Source: Enterovibrio coralii (GTDB lineage Bacteria; Pseudomonadota; Gammaproteobacteria; Enterobacterales; Vibrionaceae). From it: DNA of 64,000 bases. Positions 36,090 through 44,993 of this stretch are shown in pieces. Location: contig NZ_LNTY01000059.1 in assembly GCF_001559595.1 (NCBI RefSeq), positions 124,001-188,000 of the forward strand, read 5' to 3'. The stretch's first letter is position 1; the number at the start of each line of letters is the position of its first letter. The notes under the pieces are model-generated. The model saw nothing but the letters and a program-made list of their open reading frames with translations, had not been told where the DNA came from and searched no databases. A program made the position numbers and the translations under genes.

Positions 36090-36428
36090 ATGACCTTTTC
36101 AGTTGGCACAGAACAATCAGTCAGTGATGAGCACATTCAAAAGCTCAATGAGATGCTTGAGCATATCGACACCGACATCGCACTTTCCATGTCATACGTC
36201 CGTCGCGCCCACCACATGTCTTTCCCGGACCTAAAGAAAAAATTCACTGGGATTAACGTAGAAACACTTCAGAAATACATGCAGGAATCTTATCCTGCGC
36301 ATCGTCCTATTCATGTCGTCGCGGCGTATTCATGGGTGATGATGGTACCTATGACGGCGTTTTACTATGGCTTGAAACTGCGCGAATACTACCGTGGCAT
36401 GGATGATTTGGCGGTAGAAGCTTGGTGA
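36090..36428 (+). CDS. Hypothetical protein, first gene of a coupled pair
   Basis: 112 residues. A helical, partly HTH-like protein (DIALSMSYVRRAHHMSFPDLKKKF, then GINVETLQKYMQ reads like a helix-turn-helix with its recognition helix). Its stop overlaps the start of the next gene (TGGTGA at 36423-36428), so the two are translated together. Probably a DNA-binding regulator pair, but the family is not recognised. Confidence 0.65.
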   Translation: MTFSVGTEQSVSDEHIQKLNEMLEHIDTDIALSMSYVRRAHHMSFPDLKKKFTGINVETLQKYMQESYPAHRPIHVVAAYSWVMMVPMTAFYYGLKLREYYRGMDDLAVEAW

Positions 36429-36973
36429 GAATAGGAAAACTGCCGACAGCGCAATTCAATGCCATGCTCGATATCATCACGCATCTATATGGAGAAGACG
36501 ACAAACAAGCGTTTGCGACTTTCCGTGCGGAGTTGGAGGCGACACCGGGTTATCAAGAACTGGACTACAGCGCACTCTTTCCGCCGGAGGTTTTGGATTT
36601 AGAAGCCTTTGGCGAAGATTACTATCGCTCTGTGGCGGTCTCGGCAAAAGCATTTAGAAAAGAGCATGCTCTCTCCGAAAAAACGATGGCAAAGGTATTG
36701 GGGCTATCTGCTTACCAATATGGGGTGCTAGAGAATGAAAACAAACCCGTTGCCTTTTCTGTGGCCATCGGTTTTCGCGCAAAGTTAGGGTTCAAACTGA
36801 ATTCACACGTGAACTTCACCGCCGAAATGAGGCGTTTCCCTGCTTTTCATCAGCTAAGGATTGCTCAACACGTGCGGGACTCACTTATCGTAGAAGCTCT
36901 GCGTAGATTAGAGGAAAAAGAAAAAAAGAATGTATCGCAAATGCTTTTATCCCTCTCCAATATGTACATCTAG
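36422..36973 (+). CDS. Hypothetical HTH-like protein, second gene of a coupled pair
   Basis: 183 residues with TTG (or GTG one codon on) as start. The middle part, EHALSEKTMAKVLGLSAYQYGVLENENKP, fits an XRE-type helix-turn-helix (about residues 78-106). No toxin catalytic motif was found in either gene of the pair. Overlap with the upstream gene implies a common function, perhaps a two-component DNA-binding unit. Confidence 0.65.
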   Translation: MVRIGKLPTAQFNAMLDIITHLYGEDDKQAFATFRAELEATPGYQELDYSALFPPEVLDLEAFGEDYYRSVAVSAKAFRKEHALSEKTMAKVLGLSAYQYGVLENENKPVAFSVAIGFRAKLGFKLNSHVNFTAEMRRFPAFHQLRIAQHVRDSLIVEALRRLEEKEKKNVSQMLLSLSNMYI

Positions 36974-37432
36974 AATGTGACAAACACATATCATTGAAGA
37001 TTCACCACCTCAAATACGCAATATTTTGCGTTGACCAATTTTTTGACAAGTTGAATAATTATCTGGTCAATAGACACAGAGGTATAGCTGTGTCCATCGA
37101 AACTTACTTTGTTAACGGATAGCGGCTCGCTTAACACCGCGTGATAGATATATCTGCAGTTGGTTATAAAAACCTTGGTTGTTAATTGCAACTAATGGCA
37201 TGAATTAACGTGACAATCTTTCACCCATCAGCGTCGCATCATACTTATTGTGATTCCAGAAACTTAACGGGTTCAATAAGCCACATACGTTCAGCAACTC
37301 AAAAAATAGCTTCTCTTTAGCAGCTTTTTCTAACGCGAGTTTTGATTATCGAGCTTTTCATATTGGGAAAGGCAATCAAGGTTTAGAAATAGGCTGTTTA
37401 TATAGAGTTGATTAGGATGATTAGGTGAGAAA
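36974..37432. other. A/T-rich intergenic region before an XRE regulator gene
   Basis: 459 bp of low GC content. A minus-strand open frame of 66 codons (36991-37191) has no clear ribosome site and is not called. AATTTTTTGACAAGTTGAATAATTATCTGG (37037-37066) has promoter-like TTGACA and A/T-rich elements. Nothing else is evident. Confidence 0.4.
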
Positions 37433-37861
37433 ATGGATATCGAGTTATCAAAACAACAAATTGCTAACAAGATAAAAACCGCAAGAGAAATGGCGCGCAA
37501 GACTCAAGTATATATGGCTAAAGAGTTAAACATCGCACGTCAAACCTATCTGGATATAGAAAACGGCAAAACGGCAGCGAAAACCACCACATTGTTAGAG
37601 ATTGCGGAAATCACTAAGATGCCCATTATGTGGTTTTTGGAAGAGTCGAGAGACCAAGTGGCTTTTCAAAGTATTAGAGACAATAAAGACGTAATGGACT
37701 TTATGATGATCATCTCTAAACTGCCAGAGCCTGCGCGCTCTGAACTGCTGAAAAATAGCACGCAAATGGCCACCATGATGGTGTCTTACGGTAATAAGCT
37801 TGCCAATGAAAAAGACACGTATTCTTCCCACAGCATGCGTGCGGTGAGCACTGCTTTTTAA
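37433..37861 (+). CDS. XRE-family transcriptional regulator
   Basis: 142 residues. Classical HTH near the N-terminus: IANKIKTAREMARKTQVYMAKELNIARQTYLDIENGKT (about 10-47). The rest is a helical region without a recognised sensor domain. The long A/T-rich upstream region suggests self-regulation. The target is unknown. Confidence 0.8.
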   Translation: MDIELSKQQIANKIKTAREMARKTQVYMAKELNIARQTYLDIENGKTAAKTTTLLEIAEITKMPIMWFLEESRDQVAFQSIRDNKDVMDFMMIISKLPEPARSELLKNSTQMATMMVSYGNKLANEKDTYSSHSMRAVSTAF

Positions 37862-37877
37862 CCCTGTTTTGCTATCG

Positions 37878-37916
37878 AATGCTCAATGACTTCTGCAAAA
37901 GAACTCATTGAGCATT
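37878..37916 (+). terminator. Stem-loop after the XRE gene
   Basis: A 12-bp perfect stem AATGCTCAATGA / TCATTGAGCATT with a 15-base loop; weak T-run. Confidence 0.5.
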
Positions 37917-38152
37917 TCAACGCGCCGCTACACGCCTCCTGCTACAACTCTTCTGTGTCGATATTCATCGTTACGTTCAAGGTACTCTTGTCGTCCGTAT
38001 TGAAGTAACATACGCCCTCTTTGCTGGAGGAGTGTTTGTGGCTCATTCAGTGGTTACCATGCTTTTTGATGAATGCTTTTGAATATCAATATGAATGAAG
38101 TGATGAGCACTGCGTTGCGCGGTTTCACCTTGAAGGCTGTGTGCCGAGGATC

Positions 38153-39118
38153 GTGCGTTTGAAACTGATCCTAGGTCCGATGGAGGGTGTACTTGACCCT
38201 CTGATGCGTCAGATTTTGACCGAACTTAACCCATACGATCTGTGTGTGACGGAGTTTGTTCGCGTCGTTGATGCCAAACTTCCTCCGCGTGTTTTTCACA
38301 AACTCAGCCCTGAATTGCACAATGGTGGCAAAACGCTATCAGGTACGCCTGTGCGTGTTCAATTACTGGGTCAAGCACCTGAATATATGGCGGAAAATGC
38401 GGCCTTAGCAACGGAGCTGGGTTCATCAGGTATTGATATCAACTTTGGCTGTCCCTCGAAAACAGTTAACGGTAACAAAGGCGGCGCGGCTCTACTGAAA
38501 GAGCCTGAATTGATGTATCAGGTGGTGCGAACGGTACGCAATGCAGTCGCTGCGGAGCATGTCGTGAGTGCCAAGGTGCGTCTGGGCTTTGATGATTGTT
38601 CCCGCTATCGCGAAATCGTGGATGCCGTGCAATTGGGTGGTGCGGATGAAATCGTCGTGCATGGTCGCAGTAAAGCCGACGCTTATAAGCCGGGCACCGT
38701 GCGTTGGGATTTGATTGGTGATATTACTCAACGTCTTCGCATTCCGGTCACCGCAAATGGTGATATTTGGAATCGCGATGATGCGATAAAGTGCGCCGAA
38801 ATCACAGGCAGTGACAAGCTTATGGTCTGTCGTGGTGCGTTGAATATGCCAAACCTAGCGGCGCACATTAAAAATGATGTGGCACCAATGAGCTGGCATG
38901 AGGTCCTTGTGCTGCTGGTTCGCTACTCTGAATTTGAAATTAAAGGCGACAAAGGTCTTTACTATCCAAACCGCGTTAAGCAGTGGTTCCGATACTTGCA
39001 AGCAGAGTATCCAGAAGCACGCGAGCTATTCACCCATATTCGCGCGCTGAAGAATAAACAGCAGATTTTAGGCATTATCACCACTGCCTTAAGAGACAGT
39101 GAAAAAGCGTTAGCCTGA
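38153..39118 (+). CDS. dusC: tRNA-dihydrouridine(16) synthase DusC
   Basis: About 321 residues from GTG at 38153 (VRLKLILGPMEGVLD); CCGAGG lies just upstream and the homologous E. coli protein begins MRVLLAPMEGVLD. FMN-dependent reduction of uridine 16 in tRNA. Motifs: FGCPSKTVNGNKGGAALL with the catalytic Cys (about residue 100), KVRLGFDD, VVHGRSK and ANGDIW. The stop is followed by a strong terminator. Confidence 0.9.
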   Translation: MRLKLILGPMEGVLDPLMRQILTELNPYDLCVTEFVRVVDAKLPPRVFHKLSPELHNGGKTLSGTPVRVQLLGQAPEYMAENAALATELGSSGIDINFGCPSKTVNGNKGGAALLKEPELMYQVVRTVRNAVAAEHVVSAKVRLGFDDCSRYREIVDAVQLGGADEIVVHGRSKADAYKPGTVRWDLIGDITQRLRIPVTANGDIWNRDDAIKCAEITGSDKLMVCRGALNMPNLAAHIKNDVAPMSWHEVLVLLVRYSEFEIKGDKGLYYPNRVKQWFRYLQAEYPEARELFTHIRALKNKQQILGIITTALRDSEKALA

Positions 39119-39164
39119 TAGGTTGCCAACAACTTTAAGCGACTCGTTTCTTCTTCTGGAAAGC

Positions 39165-39192
39165 AAAAAAGGCAGACCCAGTCTGCCTTTTT
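39165..39192. terminator. Bidirectional terminator between dusC and the SDR gene
   Basis: AAAAAAGGCAGAC / GTCTGCCTTTTT stem with three-base loop, A-run and T-run on both sides. Confidence 0.9.
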
Positions 39193-39205
39193 CGTCGGTG
39201 GTCGT

Positions 39206-39895
39206 TTAACTTTCGTTCAGGATTTTCCCGGGCAATATCCTGAAATCAAATCGGCCTGGCCATTTCTCTTCTGACAGCGCTTTTATCATCGCTCTCGCGA
39301 CACGCACACCTTCTACTGGCTCAAAGTTTGCCAAAGGGCCAGCGAGAAACGGAGAAATAAACGGCAACATGCGTTTCAAGGCTTGCTCATCTTTTCTTGG
39401 CACATCTCTTTCACCAAGCAAAGGACCTGGACGGGCAAATAACAGCCTTTCAAAGCCCATGTCAGATAACGCTCTTTCCATCTTACCTTTACAGCGCAGG
39501 TAATGTGATGGTGACCAAGGGTGGGCGCCCATACTTGAAACTACCGCGAGGTGCTTCACGCCAACAACCGCCATCATTCGTGCCACTTTCACGACCAAGT
39601 GTAAGTCCACGTCTTCCAACGCCTTCTTTGAGCCTGCTTGTTTGAGGGTCGTCCCCAACGCGATGTAGCCTTGAAGTGGAACGGGCCATTGTGGTTGCCA
39701 ATGCGTCACAGAAAGGTCCGGACTTTGGTGAACGATGATCTTCTCAGAGGTTATTGATACGGGACGACGTGTGACGACATGGATATGCGACACGTCAGGA
39801 TCACCAAGAAGTTGATGAAGTAACTCATCACCGACCAAACCCGTTGCTCCAGCGATAATAACGCTTCTAGACGAAGACACTGCATTTTTCCTCAA
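39206..39895 (-). CDS. NAD(P)-binding SDR-like oxidoreductase/epimerase
   Basis: 229 residues. Rossmann start SVIIAGATGLVGDELLHQLL (about 12-31) with the GATGLVG dinucleotide motif; SSMGAHPWSPSHYLRCKGKME (about 117-137) holds the Ser and the Y-x3-K pair of atypical SDR proteins. Related to YbjT/HTATIP2-like oxidoreductases. Substrate unknown. Confidence 0.82.
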   Translation of the reverse strand: MRKNAVSSSRSVIIAGATGLVGDELLHQLLGDPDVSHIHVVTRRPVSITSEKIIVHQSPDLSVTHWQPQWPVPLQGYIALGTTLKQAGSKKALEDVDLHLVVKVARMMAVVGVKHLAVVSSMGAHPWSPSHYLRCKGKMERALSDMGFERLLFARPGPLLGERDVPRKDEQALKRMLPFISPFLAGPLANFEPVEGVRVARAMIKALSEEKWPGRFDFRILPGKILNES

Positions 39896-40122
39896 TAAGC
39901 AATTGCGCCTAGGCTACCATGATTTGCGCAAACATATTCAACATCTTAGACAGAATATTAGATGAAACTCATAGCCTGAAATGCTCATTTCCCGTCAATA
40001 TATGATAAACGTCTACTGTATAAGTGAAGCCTAAGAAGGAACGGGTCGTCACTGCTTTCTTGTACTGGACTTAACGGGGTGGATGTATATGATCCACGTT
40101 TTTGGTGAAACCGAGATTCGCG

Positions 40123-40763
40123 ATGAACACATTGATTGAAATGCCACAAGATTGGGAAGGCATGCCTGCAAGTTTTATTGAAGGGGCGTTACTGGCAGCA
40201 AACCTGTCTCCAGCACCTCTTGACCCAGAGGTTTGGATGCCTGTTTTGCAAACGGGTGGCATGGATGAAGACGATGTTGAAGCTATCACTGCGGATCAGA
40301 AGAAAGCCATCATGGTGGCTTCGAGCAGCAATACGCATTGCTCATGCGCCATGAATATGTGTTGCCAGAAAGTTTGTCGCTAGACGGTGAACGTAACGAA
40401 GCACATCAAGCGTTTTCAGAGGGTTTCCTAGCGGTTTGGCCTCACATTGAGCCAGCTTGGCAGGAAGTGACTGTGTCTGACGGTAGTCGCCGTATGCTGT
40501 CTGCGTTGATGACGACCATGCTGTTCCTTCACGATGAAGAAGGTACTTTGGTGCAAATGCAGGAAGCGGGCTTGTCATCACTGCCATCACCAGAAAAATA
40601 CTACAAGCAAGTTGAGCTGATGATTAACGAAGTGGCACTGGCTGCAGACGAAGTTCAGCAAGGCTCTGGCGCACAAGCCGTCAATCCATACAAATCAGTG
40701 GGTCGCAACGACCCTTGTCCTTGTGGCAGTGGTAAGAAATTTAAAAAGTGCTGCGGTAAGTAA
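40123..40763 (+). CDS. UPF0149-type protein with C-terminal SEC-C zinc motif, frame broken near 40320
   Basis: Joined across one missing base it has 213 residues. The first frame ends in an unusual Cys-rich tail (SNTHCSCAMNMC) that is out-of-frame readthrough, while the other frame continues naturally (FEQQYALLMRHEYVLPES). The C-terminus NDPCPCGSGKKFKKCCG is a SEC-C zinc finger as in SecA and YecA. The start is MNTLIEMP; an upstream GTG seven codons earlier is less likely. Function unknown. The mutT-like gene starts two bases after the stop. Confidence 0.78.
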
Positions 40764-40765
40764 CA

Positions 40766-41155
40766 GTGTCTGATACCGCGATTCTTGTTGTTGCTGGCGT
40801 GATACGCGAAGGGAAGAAAATTCTGATCACCCAGCGATTTGATTCAGAAGACGGTGCAGGTCTTTGGGAGTTCCCCGGTGGAAAGGTGGAAGCGGGCGAA
40901 ACCGAGCCAGACGCTTTGGCAAGGGAGCTTCATGAGGAGTTGGGTGTGGCTGTTGCGGTTAATGACTTTCAATTGGAAACGCTTCACGCCTATCCGACCA
41001 AGACGATTTGCCTGAGAAGTTATGAATGCGAGCTTGTTTCCGGCGAACTGACCTTGCATTGCCATCAACGCATGGCATGGGTTGAGCCACAAGAACTGGT
41101 GGACTATACATTCAGTGCTGCGGATGAACCGCTTGTTGCGCTGCTACAGAAATAA
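40766..41155 (+). CDS. MutT/NUDIX pyrophosphohydrolase
   Basis: 129 residues, GTG start, two bases after the upstream stop. A full Nudix box is present: GGKVEAGETEPDALARELHEELGV (about 36-59, G-x5-E-x7-REL-x-EE-x-G). Such enzymes clean up oxidised or non-canonical nucleotides (8-oxo-dGTP in MutT, 5-substituted CTP in NudG). The short length and EFPGGK start fit either; the true MutT of Vibrios is next to secA, so this is more likely NudG-like. Confidence 0.82.
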   Translation: MSDTAILVVAGVIREGKKILITQRFDSEDGAGLWEFPGGKVEAGETEPDALARELHEELGVAVAVNDFQLETLHAYPTKTICLRSYECELVSGELTLHCHQRMAWVEPQELVDYTFSAADEPLVALLQK

Positions 41156-41156
41156 A

Positions 41157-41182
41157 AAATCCCAGCTTAGGCTGGGATTTTT
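41157..41182. terminator. Bidirectional terminator between mutT-like gene and dsbB
   Basis: AAATCCCAGC-TTAG-GCTGGGATTTTTT with A-run and T-run. Confidence 0.9.
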
Positions 41183-41196
41183 TCTAAATAGACGGC

Positions 41197-41751
41197 TTAG
41201 CTAAACATGCGACGTTGACGCTTCCCGATAAACTGGGACAGCACCACAATTGCCAGAACAACCAACATACCGCTGAAAATAACCACCAACCATTGTGGCA
41301 TCGACAGGGTTAAGAATTGCCAAACCACTTTGCTGCAATCACCGCTGGCTTCAAACACAGAAGGGACCCATTGATTCAGCGGTGCCCATGAAGGGAATGA
41401 GACAAAGATGTCGCAGGTTGCACCAAACAATTCGTTTGGATCAGGGAACTGGTAGCCGACATGTTCAATGGATAGCTTTAAGCCCCAACCTGCTGAAACA
41501 CCCCACGCCGTCAAGCTCAACCAGCGCATCAAACCGTTTGATGGCGCAATCATGCCGAGCAAACCGGCACCAACAACGCCCAACATCGCGACACGTTCAT
41601 AAATACACATAACGCATGGTGCTAGGTCCATAACGTGCTGGAAGAATAAGGCACAAGCTTCAAATGCCAATGCTGACAGCATTAACAAAAACCATGCACC
41701 GCGGCCCCGCGAAATTTCATTGAAGTAGGAGAACATAAATAGCGAATCCAT
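41197..41751 (-). CDS. dsbB: Disulfide bond formation protein DsbB
   Basis: 184 residues; MFSYFNEIS five codons later is a possible start. Four TM segments. First periplasmic loop CVMC (C46, C49), second loop Cys in FGATCDIF and ASGDCSKV (about 113 and 137), the two redox pairs that pass electrons from DsbA to quinone. Neighbouring nhaB upstream on the same strand and the SEC-C/mutT genes are not functionally linked; gene order nhaB-dsbB is common in Enterobacteria and Vibrios. Confidence 0.92.
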   Translation of the reverse strand: MDSLFMFSYFNEISRGRGAWFLLMLSALAFEACALFFQHVMDLAPCVMCIYERVAMLGVVGAGLLGMIAPSNGLMRWLSLTAWGVSAGWGLKLSIEHVGYQFPDPNELFGATCDIFVSFPSWAPLNQWVPSVFEASGDCSKVVWQFLTLSMPQWLVVIFSGMLVVLAIVVLSQFIGKRQRRMFS

Positions 41752-41752
41752 T

Positions 41753-41791
41753 TAAAAAAAACGAAGCCCTGCATTTCAAGCAGGACTTCGC
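41753..41791 (-). terminator. Terminator after nhaB
   Basis: On the minus strand, GCGAAGTCCTGC / GCAGGGCTTCG stem followed by a run of eight T. It separates nhaB from dsbB. Confidence 0.85.
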
Positions 41792-41825
41792 TATTCAAAG
41801 GCTTAATCGATCTAAGATCAACCTT

Positions 41826-43411
41826 TTAGTGACCAATGCTCGCAGCTGCTGCAGAAGTAACCTCACCGATTGAGATCCAGCCCGCATCGTAGAACCATTC
41901 TGTCATCGGTACTAGGAAGAACTCGATACCTGCCAGACCAATAAGTCCCAGAACCAGCGTATACGGCAATGCCATGTATACCATCTTGCCGTATGACAAG
42001 CGCAGTAACGGTGCCAGCGTCGACGTCAGCAGGAACAGGAATGCCGCCTGACCGTTTGGTGTTGCAACAGATGGCAGGTTAGTACCGGTGTTGATAGCTA
42101 CCGCCAGCAGCTCAAATTGTTCGCGGGAAATTGCACCTTCCATCAACGCTGCTTTTACTTCGTTGATGTAAACCGTACCCACGAATACGTTATCAGACAC
42201 CATAGATAGCAAACCGTTCGCAATATAGAACATGGTTAGCTGGTCGCTACCCTCAAGGCGCAGTACTGCTGCGATTACAGGGGTGAACAATTCTTGGTCA
42301 ACGATAACCGCAACCACTGAGAAGAATACCGCCAGCAGAGCTGTAAATGGCAAGGCTTCTTCAAACGCTTTACCGATTTGGTGCTCGTCGATAACGCCGG
42401 TGAAAGAGGTTGCAAAGATGATAACGGTCAGGCCAATCAAGCTACTGCTGCAAGGTGCATAGCAAGTGCCAGAATCAGCCATACTGCGATAATAGCTTGA
42501 ACAATCAGTTTCGCGACGTCGTAGTTAGTGCGTTTTGCACGCTCTGCTTGGTCAAACTCCACCAGAATTTGGCGAACGTTTTCTGGTAGCTCTGTACCGT
42601 AGTCAAACAGACGGAATTTCTCGACCAGTACACAGGTCAGCAAACCACAGATAAGAACAGGCAGGGTAACTGGCAGCATGCGGATGATAAATTCACCGAA
42701 GTACCAGCCCGCTTTCTCAGCGATGATCAGGTTTTGCGGCTCACCCACCATGGTCATTACGCCACCCAGTGCCGTACCCACACCTGCATGCATCAGCAGG
42801 CTGCGCAGGAACGCACGGTAGTTTTCGAGGTCATCACGGCTCAGGTCATCACGCACTGAATCATCAGAGTTGATGTCGTGAGACGAGGTGAAGTCTGCAC
42901 CTGATGCAACACGGTGGTAGATGCCGTAGAAGCCTACTGCCACGCTGATAACAACAGCGATAACTGTCAGCGCATCCAAGAATGCTGACAGGAACGCGGC
43001 CATAGAACAGAACGCCAGAGAAAGAAGAACTTTAGAACGGATGCCCAGCAGTATTTTGGTGAAGATGAACAGCAGAAGCTGCTTCATGAAGTAGATACCT
43101 GCCACCATGAAGATAAGGAGCAGCAGAACTTCAAAGTTGGCAACCAGCTCGTGTTTAACCGTTGCTGGGCTTGTCATGCCAATGGCAACCGCTTCAATCG
43201 CGAGCAGACCACCTGGCTGTAGAGGGTAACATTTTAGTGCCATCGCCAAGGTGAAGATGAACTCAACAACGAGTACCCAACCCGCCACAAATGGGTCGAT
43301 AGCAAAAAGTATCGGGTTGATGATTAAAAACGCGATGATCGCTGCTTTGTACCAGTCTGGCGCTTTACCAAGAAAATTCTTGATAAATGCGTTCCTTAGC
43401 GTAATGGCCAT
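41826..43411 (-). CDS. nhaB: Na+/H+ antiporter NhaB, frame broken near 42442
   Basis: 1586 bp, one base short of 528 codons plus stop, the usual NhaB length. Exports Na+ in exchange for H+. The first frame runs to LALAMHLAAVA, the second continues LIGLTVIIFATSFTGV; one missing G (giving AVGLIGL) restores the frame. Family segments VGEPQNLIIAEKAGWYFGEF and NTGTNLPSVATPNGQAAFLF are present. Divergent from fadR, as in E. coli. Confidence 0.9.
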
Positions 43412-44073
43412 GTATTAGTCTCTGTTCTTTCTAATGCAAGTATTCTTGGGGGCTTGAAATGGTTGTAAATAAGCTGTTACCGAGGACAGAGGAGGAGTGA
43501 TCTTATTTCGCGACGCGATGAAATAACCAATTCCCATTATGAAACCGCCCAATAGTTGACGCTTTGTACCTCAATTGTCCACGGGTCAGACAAATTTGGT
43601 GCACACAATACAGCGACTTTTCAAACAGTCAACAATCCAATGCATGTTAATTAAATTACTGGAGTTTGTTACGAAAAAATCAAACTCAAGCACATTAAAA
43701 ATGAAACGATATGTAACATTTGAGCGCGCTTATTCTATGCGCGAGATCTGATGCAAACTGTGATGTTCGTCAAGGTTAATTCGTGAGCTAAAAAAATGAG
43801 GGAATTTGTTCGACACCCTGCGAGAAAACGGCCTTCTACATCTTGAAGAACTTCGCATTTCAACTGTTGACTGAGTTGTTAATAGTCAGATAAAAAGCAT
43901 GTTTAATCGGGTAAAAAAGCATGACAATTCGAGGACAATTTGAGTATCTGTGACATGCGCCGTTAATTCTGCGTCAAATCCACGCAAACGATATCACTGA
44001 CAGGTTTCTAGGTTGTGACCATAAGTGGTATGATGAGTTATTAATCAAGATAAGAAGCAATTTGGAACACTCA
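43412..44073. other. Divergent regulatory region nhaB-fadR
   Basis: 662 bp without a gene. A/T-rich, with promoter-like stretches for both genes. No RNA gene, riboswitch or clear operator was recognised. Sequence shortly before fadR (GTGGTATGATGAG at about 44027) resembles a weak FadR half site, possibly autoregulatory. Confidence 0.4.
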
Positions 44074-44925
44074 ATGGTTATTAAGGCGGACAGCCCGGCA
44101 ACTTTTGCTGAAAAATATATTATCGAGAGCATTTGGAATAACCACTTTCCACAAGGCTCCATCCTGCCAGCAGAGCGTGAGTTGTCAGAACTGATCGGTG
44201 TAACGCGTACGACTTTGCGAGAAGTGCTACAGCGACTGGCGCGTGATGGATGGTTGACCATTCAACACGGTAAGCCTACCCGTGTAAATGACTACATGAA
44301 CACTTCAGGTCTGAACATTCTGGACACACTTGTTACGCTGGAAGGTGAAGATGTTCAGGGCGTACTGGAAAACCTGCTTTCTGCTCGTACTGACATTAGC
44401 GGCGTTTACATGCGCTATGCCGTGAAGAACGACCCGCAACAGTGTGCTGCACTGATTGAAAAAGTCATCGGTCGTTGTGAAGAGTTGCTGGCAAGCGAGA
44501 GCTACGCAAGCTTTGTTGAAAGCATCGAAGAAAAAGATGCGATTCAACAAGACGTGAAGAAAATCTTCGATTCCTTCGGTAAAACCGACATGGAACTGTG
44601 TGAAGCAGTGTGCCGTGCTCGTGCATTTAACCATTTTGACTACATGTTGTTCCAAGGCATGGCTCAACGCTCAGGTAACAAAGTCTACGTATTGACCATG
44701 AACGGCATGCGCAAGATTTACTCGCGTGTTGGTGGCTACTACTTCATGGACAAGCGCGCGTGTGAGCTAGCACTTCAGTTCTACCGTGACTTGCTGGCGA
44801 TTACCGTTGAAGGTCGTCACAACGAAGTGGCTGATCGTATCAAGCAGTACGGTCGTGAGAGTGGCGCAATGTGGTTTGTAAACCGTGAAAACATCGCCAA
44901 ACTGATGGAGCAAGAAGAAGCCTAA
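44074..44925 (+). CDS. fadR: Fatty acid metabolism regulator FadR, Vibrio type with insertion
   Basis: 283 residues from MVIKADSPATFAEKYI. GntR-type winged HTH at the N-terminus (AERELSELIGVTRTTLREVLQRLARDGWLTIQHGKPT), then the acyl-CoA-binding helical domain. E. coli FadR has 239 residues; the extra stretch (about 130-180, SYASFVESIEEKDAIQQDVKKIF) corresponds to the roughly 40-residue insertion known in Vibrio FadR, which forms a second ligand site. It represses fatty acid degradation and activates fabA. Confidence 0.92.
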   Translation: MVIKADSPATFAEKYIIESIWNNHFPQGSILPAERELSELIGVTRTTLREVLQRLARDGWLTIQHGKPTRVNDYMNTSGLNILDTLVTLEGEDVQGVLENLLSARTDISGVYMRYAVKNDPQQCAALIEKVIGRCEELLASESYASFVESIEEKDAIQQDVKKIFDSFGKTDMELCEAVCRARAFNHFDYMLFQGMAQRSGNKVYVLTMNGMRKIYSRVGGYYFMDKRACELALQFYRDLLAITVEGRHNEVADRIKQYGRESGAMWFVNRENIAKLMEQEEA

Positions 44926-44946
44926 TCTTCTTTAAAAAGTCCAAGA

Positions 44947-44974
44947 AAAAAACCGCCGATTTGGCGGTTTTTTG
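44947..44974. terminator. Terminator between fadR and spoVR
   Basis: AAAAACCGCCGA / TTGGCGGTTTTTT stem with T-run on the plus strand and A-run on the other side. Confidence 0.9.
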
Positions 44975-44993
44975 TTTTCTGGCTTTGGCTACA

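Noticed and set aside
36991..37191. 66-codon minus-strand open frame in the A/T-rich region
   Set aside because: No ribosome site or recognisable feature; long frames arise easily in such sequence.
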